NCBI GenBank assembly: GCA_039619475.1 | Contig: CM077115.1 | Span: 393,610,557 to 393,674,556, forward strand | Direction of reading: 5' to 3' | Source of the DNA: Icerya purchasi | Lineage: Eukaryota; Arthropoda; Insecta; Hemiptera; Monophlebidae | DNA length: 64,000 nt | Shown here: piece by piece, positions 36,191-47,612 of the stretch | How the letters are laid out: each line of letters starts with the position of its first letter | Numbering within the stretch: the first letter of the stretch is position 1 | Program-made: the position numbers and the translations under genes | Notes under the pieces: model-generated | What the model saw: the letters and a program-made list of their open reading frames with translations, nothing else | What the model was told of the DNA's origin: nothing | Database searches by the model: none

Positions 36191-39100
36191 TTTTCGTTTT
36201 TTTTATTCCAAGAACTAGGGAAGGAAAGAGAAGTGCGATTAGATTTAGATGTGATCAAAAATAGCGGACAAAAAAGATACAAGAACCGGAATAACAGAAG
36301 GAAATAGACGCGAAGAACGTATTATTATAAAGAGAATAGGTCTCTATTAGTAAAATTGATAAGTGAAAAGAGGAACACATTCAACAATGACAAAAGAGCA
36401 TTCAAAAAAGATATGATCAGTATATGTCATGTATACGATAAGAAGTAAAAGAAAAAAGAAGGTAAAAAGGATAAAATAAAGGAAATAAAAGTAGGAAACG
36501 AAAAAGCGATCGGTGAACTTTGTCCGAAGCGTAGGCAACAGATTACAGCAAAAGAGGTAAACGTTGCAAAGAAAAAGAAAATTGAGAAACCAAAGAGAGG
36601 AGTCATCCGATTGAATAGATAAAATGGGAATCAGAAATTGAAAATGAAGAGGAATAACAGTTACTACTTTATTTAGGACACGCGGCGGGAGAGAGAAATG
36701 CAATAATGTAAGATTCAAAACAGCTAAGAAATCACTTGGTAGAAGAAGCTAAACAAGCTAGAGCAGACTTGATAAGTCATTGCTTTCCGTCTCAGAGCGT
36801 TCAGTTATCCGTAAAAAATCAGTTCGAAGCTGACAAAGGAAAAGTTATAAATTACAGAATGTATAAGAAGAATAACATAGACCAGTAGAGACGCTGAGGG
36901 AAGAGGAGACTTCAGCACACTTCGGTAATCTGATAAAATAAGAACATTTTGAGGTATCAGAAAAAGATAAAGAGAACATCCCTTAAAATAGCAGTATAAT
37001 TGGAGTAGCAAACTGAACAGGGAGAAGGCAATTTAAGGGACTATTCGGAATAATTAAGAGAAAGAAAGTAAAAGGACCAACTCCATCTCTCAGAGTTGTC
37101 AAAAATCGGTCTAGTTTAATAAAGCGTAAGGTATTTAAAAATAATATTAAACGAAATATAAACCACAACTCATAGGAATCCATTTAAATTCCTGATCGAC
37201 ATTTCTCGTTCACAGTATAAAGAATTACAATTTAATAACCTGCTAAGGAATAGGTTTCAATGCGATAGTTGTAAAAAAGGTAATTAATAGGGTACAGAAA
37301 CCAAATGAAAACTGAGGCAGAAGTATAGTGGCTTACCATGATTTTCGGGCTCCAAAACAAAAAGCGAAAACATGTTTTTTGGACACGATCAAACTTCGAT
37401 GGAAGGGACCTAGAAAAATTTCAAAATAAATAAAACAATAGTAATCAATTTGTAAAACATGAGCAAGATGATCACTTCCTCAGTCAGTGTGGAAAAGGGA
37501 CTTAATGAAGTTGGGCCTTTGAAAGGAAACAAATATAAAAGGCTGATGGTGTTATGGAATGAGAGACAACTATCGAGAGAGAAACCTAAATAACGAAAAG
37601 AGGAAGAAAAGGGAATCGAGTCATTATTTAGCACAAGGTTCATTAAAGAAGGATCGAAAGAGAAAATTTAGTAGGGAAGAAAAAATAAATAAAAACAGAC
37701 GAGTTTCATTAATAAAATATATTATGTACGATATGTCTCAAATTAGATGAATTTTGATCATTTTGAGTTTCAATTATAATATCACCTATCAGCTCTTGCG
37801 TTGTTCGTGTACTGCGAAAATAAAGTAGAATTTTATTAATTTAAAATGTTTATAAAAATAGAAGCCAAATTAAATTAAAAGAAAGTACAGTGAGAAAGAT
37901 GCGATATTGGCCAAAAGAGAGATGCAGCGCGTGCAGAAAGAAAGAGATCGCATGAGGGTTGCTTATGTTAATGTGCATGTAAGAAAGAGCGGTGGCGGAG
38001 AGAGGCGTGACAGCATGAAAGCGTCACACCGTTTGCCGCCACGACATACGAATCGGTTGTACTCCTAAGGCGCGTCAATAGATGTTTCACGTCAAAAAGG
38101 AGAACAGGAATTTAGAGGCAAAGAAGCATTTCGATAAAGCAGATGCTTAACAAAGTTGTGCTGAAGTAGGAGCCCCGGCAGTAAACCATTAGTCTAGCGA
38201 TAGTGTAAAGAAGAGAGAAAGGAATGACGTTTTTGCCCTGGAAAAAAGTTATTAAAAAGAAGAAAAAATTAAAACAAAATATTATATCAAAGGGAAAAAG
38301 AAGCGAGACGACGTTATCAGAGACTGCGGAGATATCAAGAACAGCAATAAGGAATTTTTTTTTCGATAAATGGATTAGCTAAAAATGCACTAAAATACAG
38401 TCAAGAGAATCGTGTTCAGAGTGGAAACCAAACTATTATATTAGATAGCAGATTAATATGTTCGGGTCATCAAATAAAAAGCCTGTTAATCAAACTTTCA
38501 AAGAGCTCCTTAGCGCAGGAAGCAAGAAAAACTGGGACAAATGCGGAAGAATTGGGTAAGCAAAGAAAGGAGTTCAACAAGTTTAAAGGGAACCGAAGAG
38601 AAAAATGAGAAAGGTTTTTGAAAACGGAAAAGGAAATCCCATCTATTCCGGAAACGAAATTAGAAGGATTAGATAAATGGATGATTCTAGTTCGAAGACG
38701 GTAAAAGGAGTGATCAAAAAGTGTGAAGAGAGAAACGTAACAAAAAGTTAAATAAAAGAGATCAACTTATTAAGAAGGTGACTATGGTTAAAAGAATGCT
38801 GGAATAGAAGAGATTTAAAAGCCTCGGAGCCATTTTCAAATTTAAAATATATAAGTATAGCGTGAAAAAAAAGAACAAAAGCTTTTCCACGCATTTTATT
38901 TAGCAGTTTGAAGAAAAATCTGGCGCTAGCATTAGTCTTTTTATGAGAGAGACCTGTTGCTGATAGTTAGGCAAGAGCGAAAAGATCTGAACAAAAAGTT
39001 TGAAAGTCAATAACAGCCTTACGGTCTTGATTCCACCGCGCAAAGGAAGACGAATTAATTTGTTTACGAACTGAAAGACGAACTCGGAAGGAAAAAACAA

Positions 39101-39420
39101 CTTAAAGCAAAAGAAATGGAATCTGTGAAAAAATCATGCCCGGAAAAAGAATTTAAATCTAAAGCGATTGAAGAAAATAAAAAATCAACGAAGAAACGAA
39201 ATTTTGCGGTCAACCAATTTAAGAAAAAACCCATTTCGGAGCATAAAGAGAAGTAAAGAAAGACGAAAAAAAGGTGACTTCGTTTAAATGATGATAGGAA
39301 CGTGCGATAACTTTCAAAAATGTCGTCCAAAGTACAACTATGAACAACAATTGAGACGGACATTAGAAAAAGGTGAGAAATAGATAAATAGAACTGCGGA
39401 AGGAGGTGACTTTCGATACT
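36191..39420 (-). pseudogene. Long decayed LINE: linker, RT, thumb, RNase H region (copy D)
   Basis: Most extensive copy of the pyrimidine-rich LINE family, read on the minus strand from 39420 down. Landmarks: WWNQDRKAVIDFQTF (about 39040), basic linker NASARFFFKLLNK (about 38925), RT entry SGIDGIS (about 38660), RT motif A-like AVLDISAVSDNV (about 38310-38345), thumb FRYLGFSLDSCLSF (about 37590), SLPSKFDRVQKTCFRF (about 37385), and a HIFFECS block (about 36400) near the C-terminus. The 3' end with TAGTTCTTGGAATAAAA and an A-rich tail lies near 36190. Frameshifts and stops occur throughout. Between motif A and the thumb, the expected YADD-bearing part is replaced by the unrelated-looking segment 37740-38200. 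No target duplication was identified. Confidence 0.75.
37740..38200. other. Unrecognised segment lodged inside LINE copy D
   Basis: This stretch differs in composition from the LINE on both sides. It holds GC-richer blocks such as GGCGTGACAGCATGAAAGCG and CCGCCACGACATACG, and a GTGAC...GTCAC mini-hairpin. It sits where the RT palm should be, which suggests a later insertion. I could not define terminal repeats or a target duplication, and no protein motif is visible. Confidence 0.45.
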
Positions 39421-39499
39421 GGCGGGAGAACCGCAATCTTTTAATTTTAGTCAGGCATCGCGAAGTGATTTATTTTGTTCAAAAAAACTTGAAAAAAAA

Positions 39500-39538
<39 letters not shown>

Positions 39539-40779
39539 GAAAAAAGAATCATTCTGTAATTCTGATCCGGAACAGTGAAAATTTGAGAATGGTGTACCGC
39601 GAAATTAGATTACGTCTAACCACGTTCAGATGATATTAAAATAGACCTTAATTATGTTAATATCGATTGAAACTGAGCGAGATGCCTTGTTGTAGGTAGG
39701 CTGACGTATTTAAACTTTAAAAAGGTAATGGGCAAAATTAGCCTGACGGAAAGTGCATTCAATCGAAACATTTAATTGCGTTATTTCGCGGCTTTCCCGG
39801 TGTACACTTGTAAGAACCGTACATGAAACGACTCCAGAACGGGGCGTAATTACTTAAAAATAATTAAAATGCGCGCTCGAGTTAAAACGTTTTTTACGCA
39901 TCGAAACAGGTAATTACCGAACGACGAATATCATTTTCCTATTTAATTTCCATCATTTCCCCGGTCTTCTTATATAGCAAATTCAGTGACTTCCCCTGCT
40001 CGTTACATAATCAATTCGTTTCCGACGACATACACTAGGAGGTGAGACTAAATGAAAGATCTATTGTCAACTTCTTCTCCTACAATTCATCGGCAAGAGG
40101 ACTCTGAAAAGAAAAGAAGCAGAAATTAACAAGCACGGTAAAAGTAGTTAAAGTTTCTGCTGCACCCACAAAATCCCCGTTTTACCGGCAGTCAATAAGC
40201 CCTTTAGAATCCGGTTTCTCCTCTGGCAGACGCCGGGCCCTGATATGAATTTAATTAAAGGAACTGAAATATAAAAATAGGCATAATGTTTAAATAACGA
40301 CAATTATCAAAAAGCAGTAGAAAATCTCGCGGTATGCTCATGCGAGCGATGTAGCGGGTAGAGTAAGAAATTAAGAAATATCCCATACCGAAAGTTAAGA
40401 TATTCGGAAAATATATGGCTTATCGCACTAATCAAGATGGGGAATTTAAGACGTTTGAAGACTATATGATAATCCTAACGGTAGTTAAGGGAAACTAGAT
40501 GTTTTATTTCCTCGAAATTGGCCGTATATTTTAGTTGTGTGTCCTCTACCCGTGATATCTAACTTGATTTTAAAAATGGATTTTTAACTCTAAATATGTA
40601 TTTTTATTTGTGCGCTATTTCATGGTGCATTATATTCGCTACGTTTCATCTCTTTCTGTATATTCTACTCCAGCAAGTAATTTACATCTTCCCGCAATAT
40701 GTTCAGCTGTTTCGCGGATTTGATAACATTAACGAAATAAATCTTGTATCTTGATTTTTTATTATGTGTTTTTTATAAT
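39421..40779. other. Largely unique non-coding sequence with a (TA)n tract
   Basis: A (TA)n tract lies at 39500-39535. From about 39580 to 40250 the sequence is less AT-rich, has no recognisable repeat, and holds several TAATTA, TTAATT and CAATTA-type motifs. It could be regulatory; no coding motif is seen. Confidence 0.35.
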
Positions 40780-40980
40780 TTTTCATATTGTACTAAGCCT
40801 AATGGATCTGCTAAGAATATTGAGGCCGGTTTCTTTCTTTCGGTCGCTTTTACTTTCTCAGATTTTACTAGTAGCAGATTCAATTTCAGATTAGGTATAA
40901 ACGTGGGAGCGATTCGGATCCGGAGCGAAACAAGTCTCGATAACCTATGACACCTCTGGTTTGGTAGCCAAACACTTTCC
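40780..40980 (-). mobile_element. tRNA-derived SINE, family 1, copy 2
   Basis: Reverse complement of the 21878-22130 family. Shared blocks include TCAATTTCAGATTAGGTATA and GATTCGGATCCGGAGCGAAA. The tRNA-like head at its right end is damaged: CTCGATAACCTATGACACC replaces the intact B-box copy. The 3' tail part is missing. Confidence 0.82.
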
Positions 40981-40984
40981 ACCT

Positions 40985-42120
40985 GCAAGTAGCACATGGG
41001 GTAAAGTTGAAAATTTCGACTATACAAAAATTAGTAATCCAAGAAATTTATAATAAAAAAAGTAAAAACAATACATACAGAGGATGTGTAAATGGGAAAA
41101 ATACTTCCATAAAATCATGGATAACACAAGGTATATTAAAATTAATAAACGATAGAAATAAACTTATCCGAAAGTGGGAAAATCTAATATCAATAATAAC
41201 AACTATAGCAATCAGTATAAAAAAATTAGGAATATAATAAAATTATTAATTTTAAGGAAGAAGTACATTGTAAACAATTAATAGAAAACGATCTAAGGAA
41301 AAATGGAAGAAAAAAAAAGTGATATACTAGAGAAATATAAAATCAACTCAGTTGACGAAACTATATTAAAACAATTTAAAAATCACAATTTAGAAGTACT
41401 AACAAATAATTTCATAAACTATTTCAACAACACGGTGCATAAACAACTACATGTAATAAGGAATTATTTAAATCAAATACTGAAAGCGTAAATAAAATTT
41501 CGTAAAACCTCAACCTTTCCAAAATTAATAAGGATCAAATATAATAGAGGGAAAAAAATATATAAAAAAAGGACCAGGTCTCGATAAAATATGAATAAAG
41601 GACGTAAGACATACAATAGCTGCGTACATCACTAAAATAGTCAATGATACACATACGGGGATTATACTTAAACAATCGGAAATACGATCAATCTACAAAA
41701 AGGGTAAATTCACAGAGTACGGAAATCACAGACCTATAGCGAAACAATCAATAATAGGGAATATTATGGAAAAACAAATTACATTAAAAATAATAGTGCT
41801 ATACCCCCACTCACTAATATATAGCTTTCAAAAAAATAAAAATACCTCAAAATTCTGTGGATTAAGCAAAACGATCACTATCAAAATTACCAACTCTCAA
41901 CATACAATGGCACTCAACTAATACGACGAGGAAAAACTATTGTAGCTGAGCACCATTGAACCGGTAAAAAGCTATAAATATTTAGGACTAAAAGCAGACA
42001 ACTATTTTAATTAGATGAAATATACTGAATATTTTTCTGAATAATTTTTGGATAAAAGAAGGGTAAATAAAAAAAATGTTTAAAAAAGCAAATTCAGTAA
42101 AAAACCGAAATAATTTTGAA
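40985..42120 (+). pseudogene. LINE remnant, CR1/Rex-like: linker and RT
   Basis: Decayed ORF2 fragment in A-rich sequence. Blocks: KSWITQGILKLINDRNKLIR (41130-41172), the KPWIT-GIL-SI--RNKLY linker before the RT; GPGLDKI (about 41570); EIRSIYKKGKFTEYGNHRPI (41680-41740), the RT region with IYKKG...NYRPI; SFQKNKNTSKF (about 41825), like QYGFRKNKST; and IEPVKSYKYLGLKADNY (41955-42005), the thumb with YKYLG. Frame changes and stops are numerous and the catalytic YADD part is not found. Linker and RT motif style suggest a CR1/Rex or Jockey-like clade. Confidence 0.75.
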
Positions 42121-42469
42121 ACCATTTATAAAAAAAAAAAAAAAAAAAAATATGAAACAGAACAGTTTAAACTAAAATTAAAATCTTTTAATTTACTTTT
42201 CAGTTTAATAGATCATTCATTTTCTAATAATATAATTAGTTAAATTGCAAAGAATCGCTTTTATTTAATTTACACAAAGGGATGTTTAACATCGGTCACT
42301 GGTGTTTGCCTAGAAGTACCGTAGTTATTACTAATACCATCCCCAATAGAGAAGGCAATGAAAAATCGCGGTTTTATTGAAACCATGATTTAACGATAAC
42401 TGAAATTAAATTTATCTCTAGCAATTAACAAAATGTAGCAATGACATCTATTAAGAATAAAAATAAATG

Positions 42470-42785
42470 AAAAGAAAAGAACATCAAAGACTCATTAAGT
42501 TTAAAAACAAAAACCCCCGCAGCAAGAACAATGCACATATTACAAACGGATAATTCTTAATTAAACACAAGAAATACTTAGAGCGAGTCTCCGTTAATCT
42601 GTATCAGCCAATATCGCAGAGATCTATTATGCTGCAGTAGGGAACTTGTTACGGAAGAACACAAACACAAACTAAGGAATGTGGAAAGACGAAATATAAA
42701 ATTAATGTATAGTCGCTTTAGAAGTTACCTGTTTTATTGCGCAACTCGGCGAATTTATGACCATTATAATAAACGAAATTATAAA
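42470..42785 (+). pseudogene. LINE RT C-terminal remnant (RTE-like)
   Basis: One frame reads LVTEEHKHKLRNVERRNIKL followed by MYSRFRSYLFY and TRRIYDHYN. This resembles the connection region with K-L---ERR-LR-I-G and R-N-E-LY of RTE-like and related LINE proteins. Its style differs from the fragment just upstream, so it is probably a separate element. Confidence 0.5.
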
Positions 42786-43412
42786 TTAATAAATTAAACA
42801 TAATAAACCGTCCCGGTCCAATTTAGGAACAGGAAATAAAAAATAATATCGACACCGATCTCCTGTCCTAATGAATTCCCAGCATGGCATTTACTGCGCC
42901 GTAAAAAAATTCCAATAAATCGATGTTTTTCGAGAAAAAATTCGTAACGTATTTTAAGAAAATTAAATAATTCTAGACACGTTTTTTACCAATTTTTTTT
43001 TTTTTTTGGTGCTCTTCTTTTTCATTTTATTTTTTATGCAGTTATGATGCGACAGCCACAAGATATATTTGTGAAATATTATACAGCACTAAAATTTTTT
43101 ATAACCTATATAAAAATTATTCCCGCCATAAATTACTATAAATTAATTTCTAACTAGAAGTTCTTCTAACGCAGTATATACGAATAAAATTAGCGATGCT
43201 TGTGTTTTTGATGTACCTACTAGTGCAGATACGAAAACATAGGTCGAAAAGTGTTAGCTAATGCTTGATCGAACTGCTTCTTATAGTACACAAATTCGTG
43301 TCACTAAATTGCGAAAGGAAACAAAAATTATATAGCAGCACGAAATGAAAATAAAACGCTAACTTTCCGAATGCTTAACTTATCAAAAACTGTTTGATAT
43401 TAAATGTGCGTG

Positions 43413-43446
<34 letters not shown>

Positions 43447-44250
43447 GAAAATATTTTATCGTAATTCGATATTTATTTATTTTCAAATTTCGTCAATTTT
43501 TTCCAAATAATCGATCTTTTAAAAATATGCGATACTTTTATTAGAAAAAAGAAAACGCGGCATTAATTAATTATTAACACATTTATTGATCGCAATCTAA
43601 TTTCTTCTTGATCAATAATTAATTCCCTTTAATATTAAAATGTATAATCTCGATTCCCGTTAAATATAACAAGTTCCCGAATTTATTTATAATTCTAACG
43701 TTATTTCCATCTGCTATGTGTTTAGGTGACAATAAACATTCGTTCATAACTGCCATCTTGTTTTCTTGTCTCTATTTCGAAGTTAAGTTGCATTTACTAC
43801 CAATTAGCGAACTGAGTAATGGTTACTTGAGATTTTTCTTTTTCTAATTTTAAATATCGCGGTGTTAATAGAGAAAATTATCTTTACAGTGTTAACTAAG
43901 ACCTCCATTTCTCTTTCAATCATTTTTGAGTTTCGCCTGTAGCACACATTCTAATAACACTTAATATTCGAAATATTAGTTTTCATATTTGCGACGGTAG
44001 TAGTTATTGGGCAATAAAAGTTTGTCATCTAACTTTTCAGTTGAAAAATATGAAAATAAATTTAAACTTTCCTTCAGAATCAATAGAGGTCTCCTAATAT
44101 CTAAATTCGATTTAGTCGGTTTGGTAATTTCTTCGTTAAAAGCGCCAACAGACAGATAATCAGAGCAGTAGCAAAAAATTGTAATGTCTCGTTTATGCAA
44201 GAGTACACTACCGAATAAACCGCCATTTGTATTGGTACATTTTAAGATAA
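42786..44250. other. AT-rich stretch without recognised genes
   Basis: Holds a (TA)n tract at about 43407-43443. No coding motif found. Confidence 0.45.
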
Positions 44251-44256
44251 CAAACG

Positions 44257-44845
44257 TTGCAATGTGTTTATTTACATTTAAAAATCGATAGTGAAATAAT
44301 TAAAAAAGAAAACGTAATGATCATAAGAGGAATGTACTTATTACTGAAGATATGGAAGAACATATCAGCAGAAAAGAAAATTGAATTGGAGGAAAGAATA
44401 AACACAGAATACGAGTTGAGGGAAAAACTTTCGTACCAACTGCCGTTAGCAAGAACATAGATTAGCAAACAACGGATAAATATATTATAACTCAGATGTT
44501 GAATAGAATACCCAAAGAAATAATAGAGAAGGAAAAAATAGGAGAAAGGAAAATAAAGGAATGGCTTCAGGAAGAAGAAAATATAAAAAAAATAATAAAC
44601 ATAAAATTACAAAGCGCAACAAAAAAACTAGAAAAAAAAATGAAAAACTTTGAATATAGAAGATTATTAATTATTGATAAGTAAAATAGATAGATTAAGA
44701 CTAGTAAATATTATACGATTATGTATATGTATAAGTTAATTTAAGATGGTGAAGTGTTCAATAGGATAATTCGTCGACAGCGTTTTAGCTTGACGAAAGT
44801 TTTGTATGTAAAAAATAATAAATACATATTTTTCAAAAAAAAAAA
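44257..44845 (+). pseudogene. LINE 3' end, CR1/Rex-like, with A-tail
   Basis: Open segments at 44257-44460 and 44496-44684 together give KLSYQLPLARTQIS, then across a stop and frame change VEYRIPKEIIEKEKIGERK and IKEWLQEEEN. The order (RIP--RT, then YN-LP-EI, then FK--LK-WL) is the usual C-terminal end of CR1/Rex-like ORF2 proteins. An AATAAATA signal precedes an A12 tract near 44836-44847. It may be the missing 3' part of the LINE at 40985-42120, separated by about 2.1 kb of inserted or unrelated DNA. Confidence 0.6.
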
Positions 44846-44847
44846 AA

Positions 44848-45770
44848 CGTAGTTCCTCTGCCTCAATTTATATTTTTATTATTCTCGATGTTAATAATCG
44901 GCCTGATTATAAATATATTAAAAATTAATTTTAAATACGTTGTCATCCGTAATCAGAATTTACTTATAATGTCCGTTCACCTCATTTACTCACCGATAAA
45001 TTATACTTGCATATATTTTATTTTTATTTATATAATACGTGTACAAACACAATATTATTACGATGTGTGCGATTTCCAAATTACAGGACGAGTAATGAAC
45101 CTGCAAAGCTAACTTTTGATATTTTACACGCCCGAAGCATAATAGGAGACGCCAATTAGACGGGATTTTTAAACTGCGCCAATTTAGAAAAAAAACGCGG
45201 GTGATCAAACTAAATAAGAACGATTAAACCCGTTGCTCATAATAGGCCTAGGAAGTTTTATATTTAAATGTACATTCATTCACTGGAATAATCGCGATGT
45301 TACTATTCAAGTGAAAGTATTATTTGCGCACTTCAATTTGTAGTTTAAGTTATCTTTTCTTAATAATAGCTATTTTTACTTTGATATAGCTATTACGGGA
45401 TTGTTAAAAGTAATAATTGCATAGACTCCAATAGTGTGAAATATTTCTCAAAATAGCTTTCATAAAATCACGGTCTGGTCTGTTCGTTTTATTTATTTTT
45501 CTACTTAAATATATACGAGCCAAGTTAGAATAATTCTATACCAAGTCCAACTATTTAGTTCCTTTTTCTTTTCTTTATCAGAGACCATATTAACCGTGTA
45601 ATCGAAACAAAAAAAAATTTTGAATCTCATACAAAAATAACTTCCGACGTGAAATATCATCATTATCATCATCATTGAGAGCGTGATGACACTATACAAA
45701 TTAAAGCATTAAATGTGGTTCTCTAGACCATTCTATTTTGAGCAACCAGTAACGCTTAGTGCAGACTCGA
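44848..45770. other. AT-rich stretch without recognised genes
   Basis: No domain or repeat recognised. Confidence 0.45.
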
Positions 45771-45779
45771 GCATTGATC

Positions 45780-46470
45780 ACTGATCAACCTCCATCATAT
45801 CCGTGGTGCTCACCCTTGGTCTTTTTCCATTAATTTCCCCGAGCTTTATTTGATACTCGAACGAATTTACATCTCGTTCTATCTGAGGGACCATGCTCTT
45901 ATCTTCCCTGATGCACCCGTTTATTTGTCTGTTATATAACTGTTTGCTGTTCGATCCCCCATCCGGGGTATTCTTAGTATTCCTCTGAATGTCCATATTT
46001 TGAACGCGTTTATTTCTCATAGGTCTGTTGCAATAAATTGCTAACGTTGCGATTGGGAAGACTAAGCAACTCACAAGATTTAATTTCGTACTCATTGAAA
46101 GACTTGTGTCTTTCCTAATTCTTGAGACAATTTGATAACTGCACTAGATGCCACAACTAACCTGTGGTTTATATCCAACAAGCAGCTTCCACCATTGACT
46201 AACACTGATCCGAGATAAATGAAACCATCAACTACTCCAAAGCCATATTAACTTATTTAATCTCTTCATCTCCATTTCTGTCTATTTTCATTACCTTCGT
46301 CTTACTTTTATTTACACGTAGTACATAACTTTCTGCTTTGTTTTTCAATCCTTGCATGACATTTTCCAGCTTTTGCTTAGAACTGCTTATTACAACCAGA
46401 TTATCGTTAGATACTAATTGCTCTACCAGATTTCATCCTTTCAGTCGTCCAGTATCTGCCTCATAATAAA
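45780..46470 (-). pseudogene. LINE remnant, RTE-like: RT thumb and C-terminus
   Basis: Minus strand, read downward with frame changes: ENVMQGLKNKAESY and NKSKTKVMKIDRNGDEE (about 46370-46270), VVDGFIYLGSVLVNGG (about 46230-46180), STKLNLVSCLVFPIATLAIY (about 46093-46035), NAFKIWTFRGILRIPRM (about 46000-45960), and GEINGKRPRVSTTDMMEV (45840-45785). The set (INKSKTKVM, V--F-YLGS, VFP-A-YG, IEAFE-W--RR-LRI, GKR-R---R--D---E) is that of RTE-type reverse transcriptases. Several frameshifts and stops mark it as dead. Confidence 0.78.
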
Positions 46471-46940
46471 TTCCGCATACGCGTTAAATAATAAAAATAA
46501 CACGAACCAAAATCGTGAATAAAAAATAACAATAGAAAATAACAATTCTATTAGCGTACCAAGCAAGAAATTTACGAGCCCACAGCTGCCTGCGTTCAGT
46601 AGGTTACATCAACTGAGTGAAGATAAGTTATCAATTAATCCGTCATCATTTGATAGGATAAAAATATTTAAACTGCACACTTTAATAGGGGATTTGTAAA
46701 AAGGACAAAACTGTGTTAAAAATATATATTCTATATCCATCAATACTGCCATTAAGCCTGTATATACATATCGAGGTTTTCTAAGCAATGCAGTCAGCAC
46801 AAGAATCTGCAGCTGCACGTATCAAACAGCCACATACCATTTTTACGTTAATGCGATAACTTGTTAATAACAATATTAAATTAAGTAACAAATATATCTC
46901 CCCATTCAGTTTGATATTTTACTAACATATATATGTATAT
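46471..46940. other. Unassigned sequence
   Basis: No gene or repeat recognised. Confidence 0.4.
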
Positions 46941-47266
46941 ACGCGCGATAGCCTAGTTGCTAGAGCGCTTGACTTCCATTAATACGTAGGTCACGGGTTC
47001 GATCCCGAGCGACGACAGAACTTATTACAAGAATTAAATAAAAATAAACGCTAATAATCACGTGGAAGGCAATAGCAAAACATACATCATATGCGCGCTA
47101 GGTCAGTATACAGCAGACACACACAGGACTGCACTTGTAGCGTGATAGCAAGCGGTTCCGAATGTAGTCTTGCGTGTGTACACCTGCATTGCATATAATA
47201 ATTGCCTTGTACACTACCTATATCTATACAGCTGAGATGTACGAATAGGTAGTCGCCGACGCTCAG
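46941..47266 (+). mobile_element. tRNA-derived SINE, family 2, copy 1
   Basis: The tRNA-like head has an A-box region TAGCCTAGTTGCTAGAGCGC and a B-box GGGTTCGATCCC, followed by GAGCGACGAC as the acceptor-like 3' side. The body is shared with the reverse complement of 53953-54307, including CACGTGGAAGGCAATAGC and AGCTGAGATGTACGAATAGG. It ends near a (TA)n tract. An insertion in the anticodon region and the long unrelated body exclude a functional tRNA. Confidence 0.87.
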
Positions 47267-47277
47267 AAAGAATATAT

Positions 47278-47291
47278 ATTTATATATATAC

Positions 47292-47332
<41 letters not shown>
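47278..47332. repeat. (TA)n microsatellite
   Basis: Long alternating TA tract between SINE family 2 copy 1 and SINE family 1 copy 3. Confidence 0.95.
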
Positions 47333-47334
<2 letters not shown>

Positions 47335-47355
47335 ACGTGTGCGTGCGTGTATATA

Positions 47356-47612
47356 TAAAGTAAAATAAGTTCTACACTCTTAGCAGCACGTTGGGTATTG
47401 TGAAGTTAAGATTCACAGTGTATTAGGCCTAATGGATCTGATGAGAATATTAGGGCCAGTTCCTTTCTCTCGGCCGCCTTTACTTTCCCAGATTTCTCTG
47501 GTACCCAATTCAATTTCAGATTAAGTATAAACCTAAGAGCAATACGGATCCAGAACCAGACAAGTCTCGAACCCGTGCCCTCTGATTTAATAGCCAAGCA
47601 CTTCAGTTTTAT
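47356..47612 (-). mobile_element. tRNA-derived SINE, family 1, copy 3
   Basis: Nearly full-length minus-strand copy. Shared blocks are TCTCGAACCCGTGCCCTCTG (B-box side), CAATTTCAGATTAAGTATAA and GGCCTAATGGATCTGATGAG. The left end preserves the GTAAAATAAG tail equivalent to TTACTTTAC in copy 1. Confidence 0.87.
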
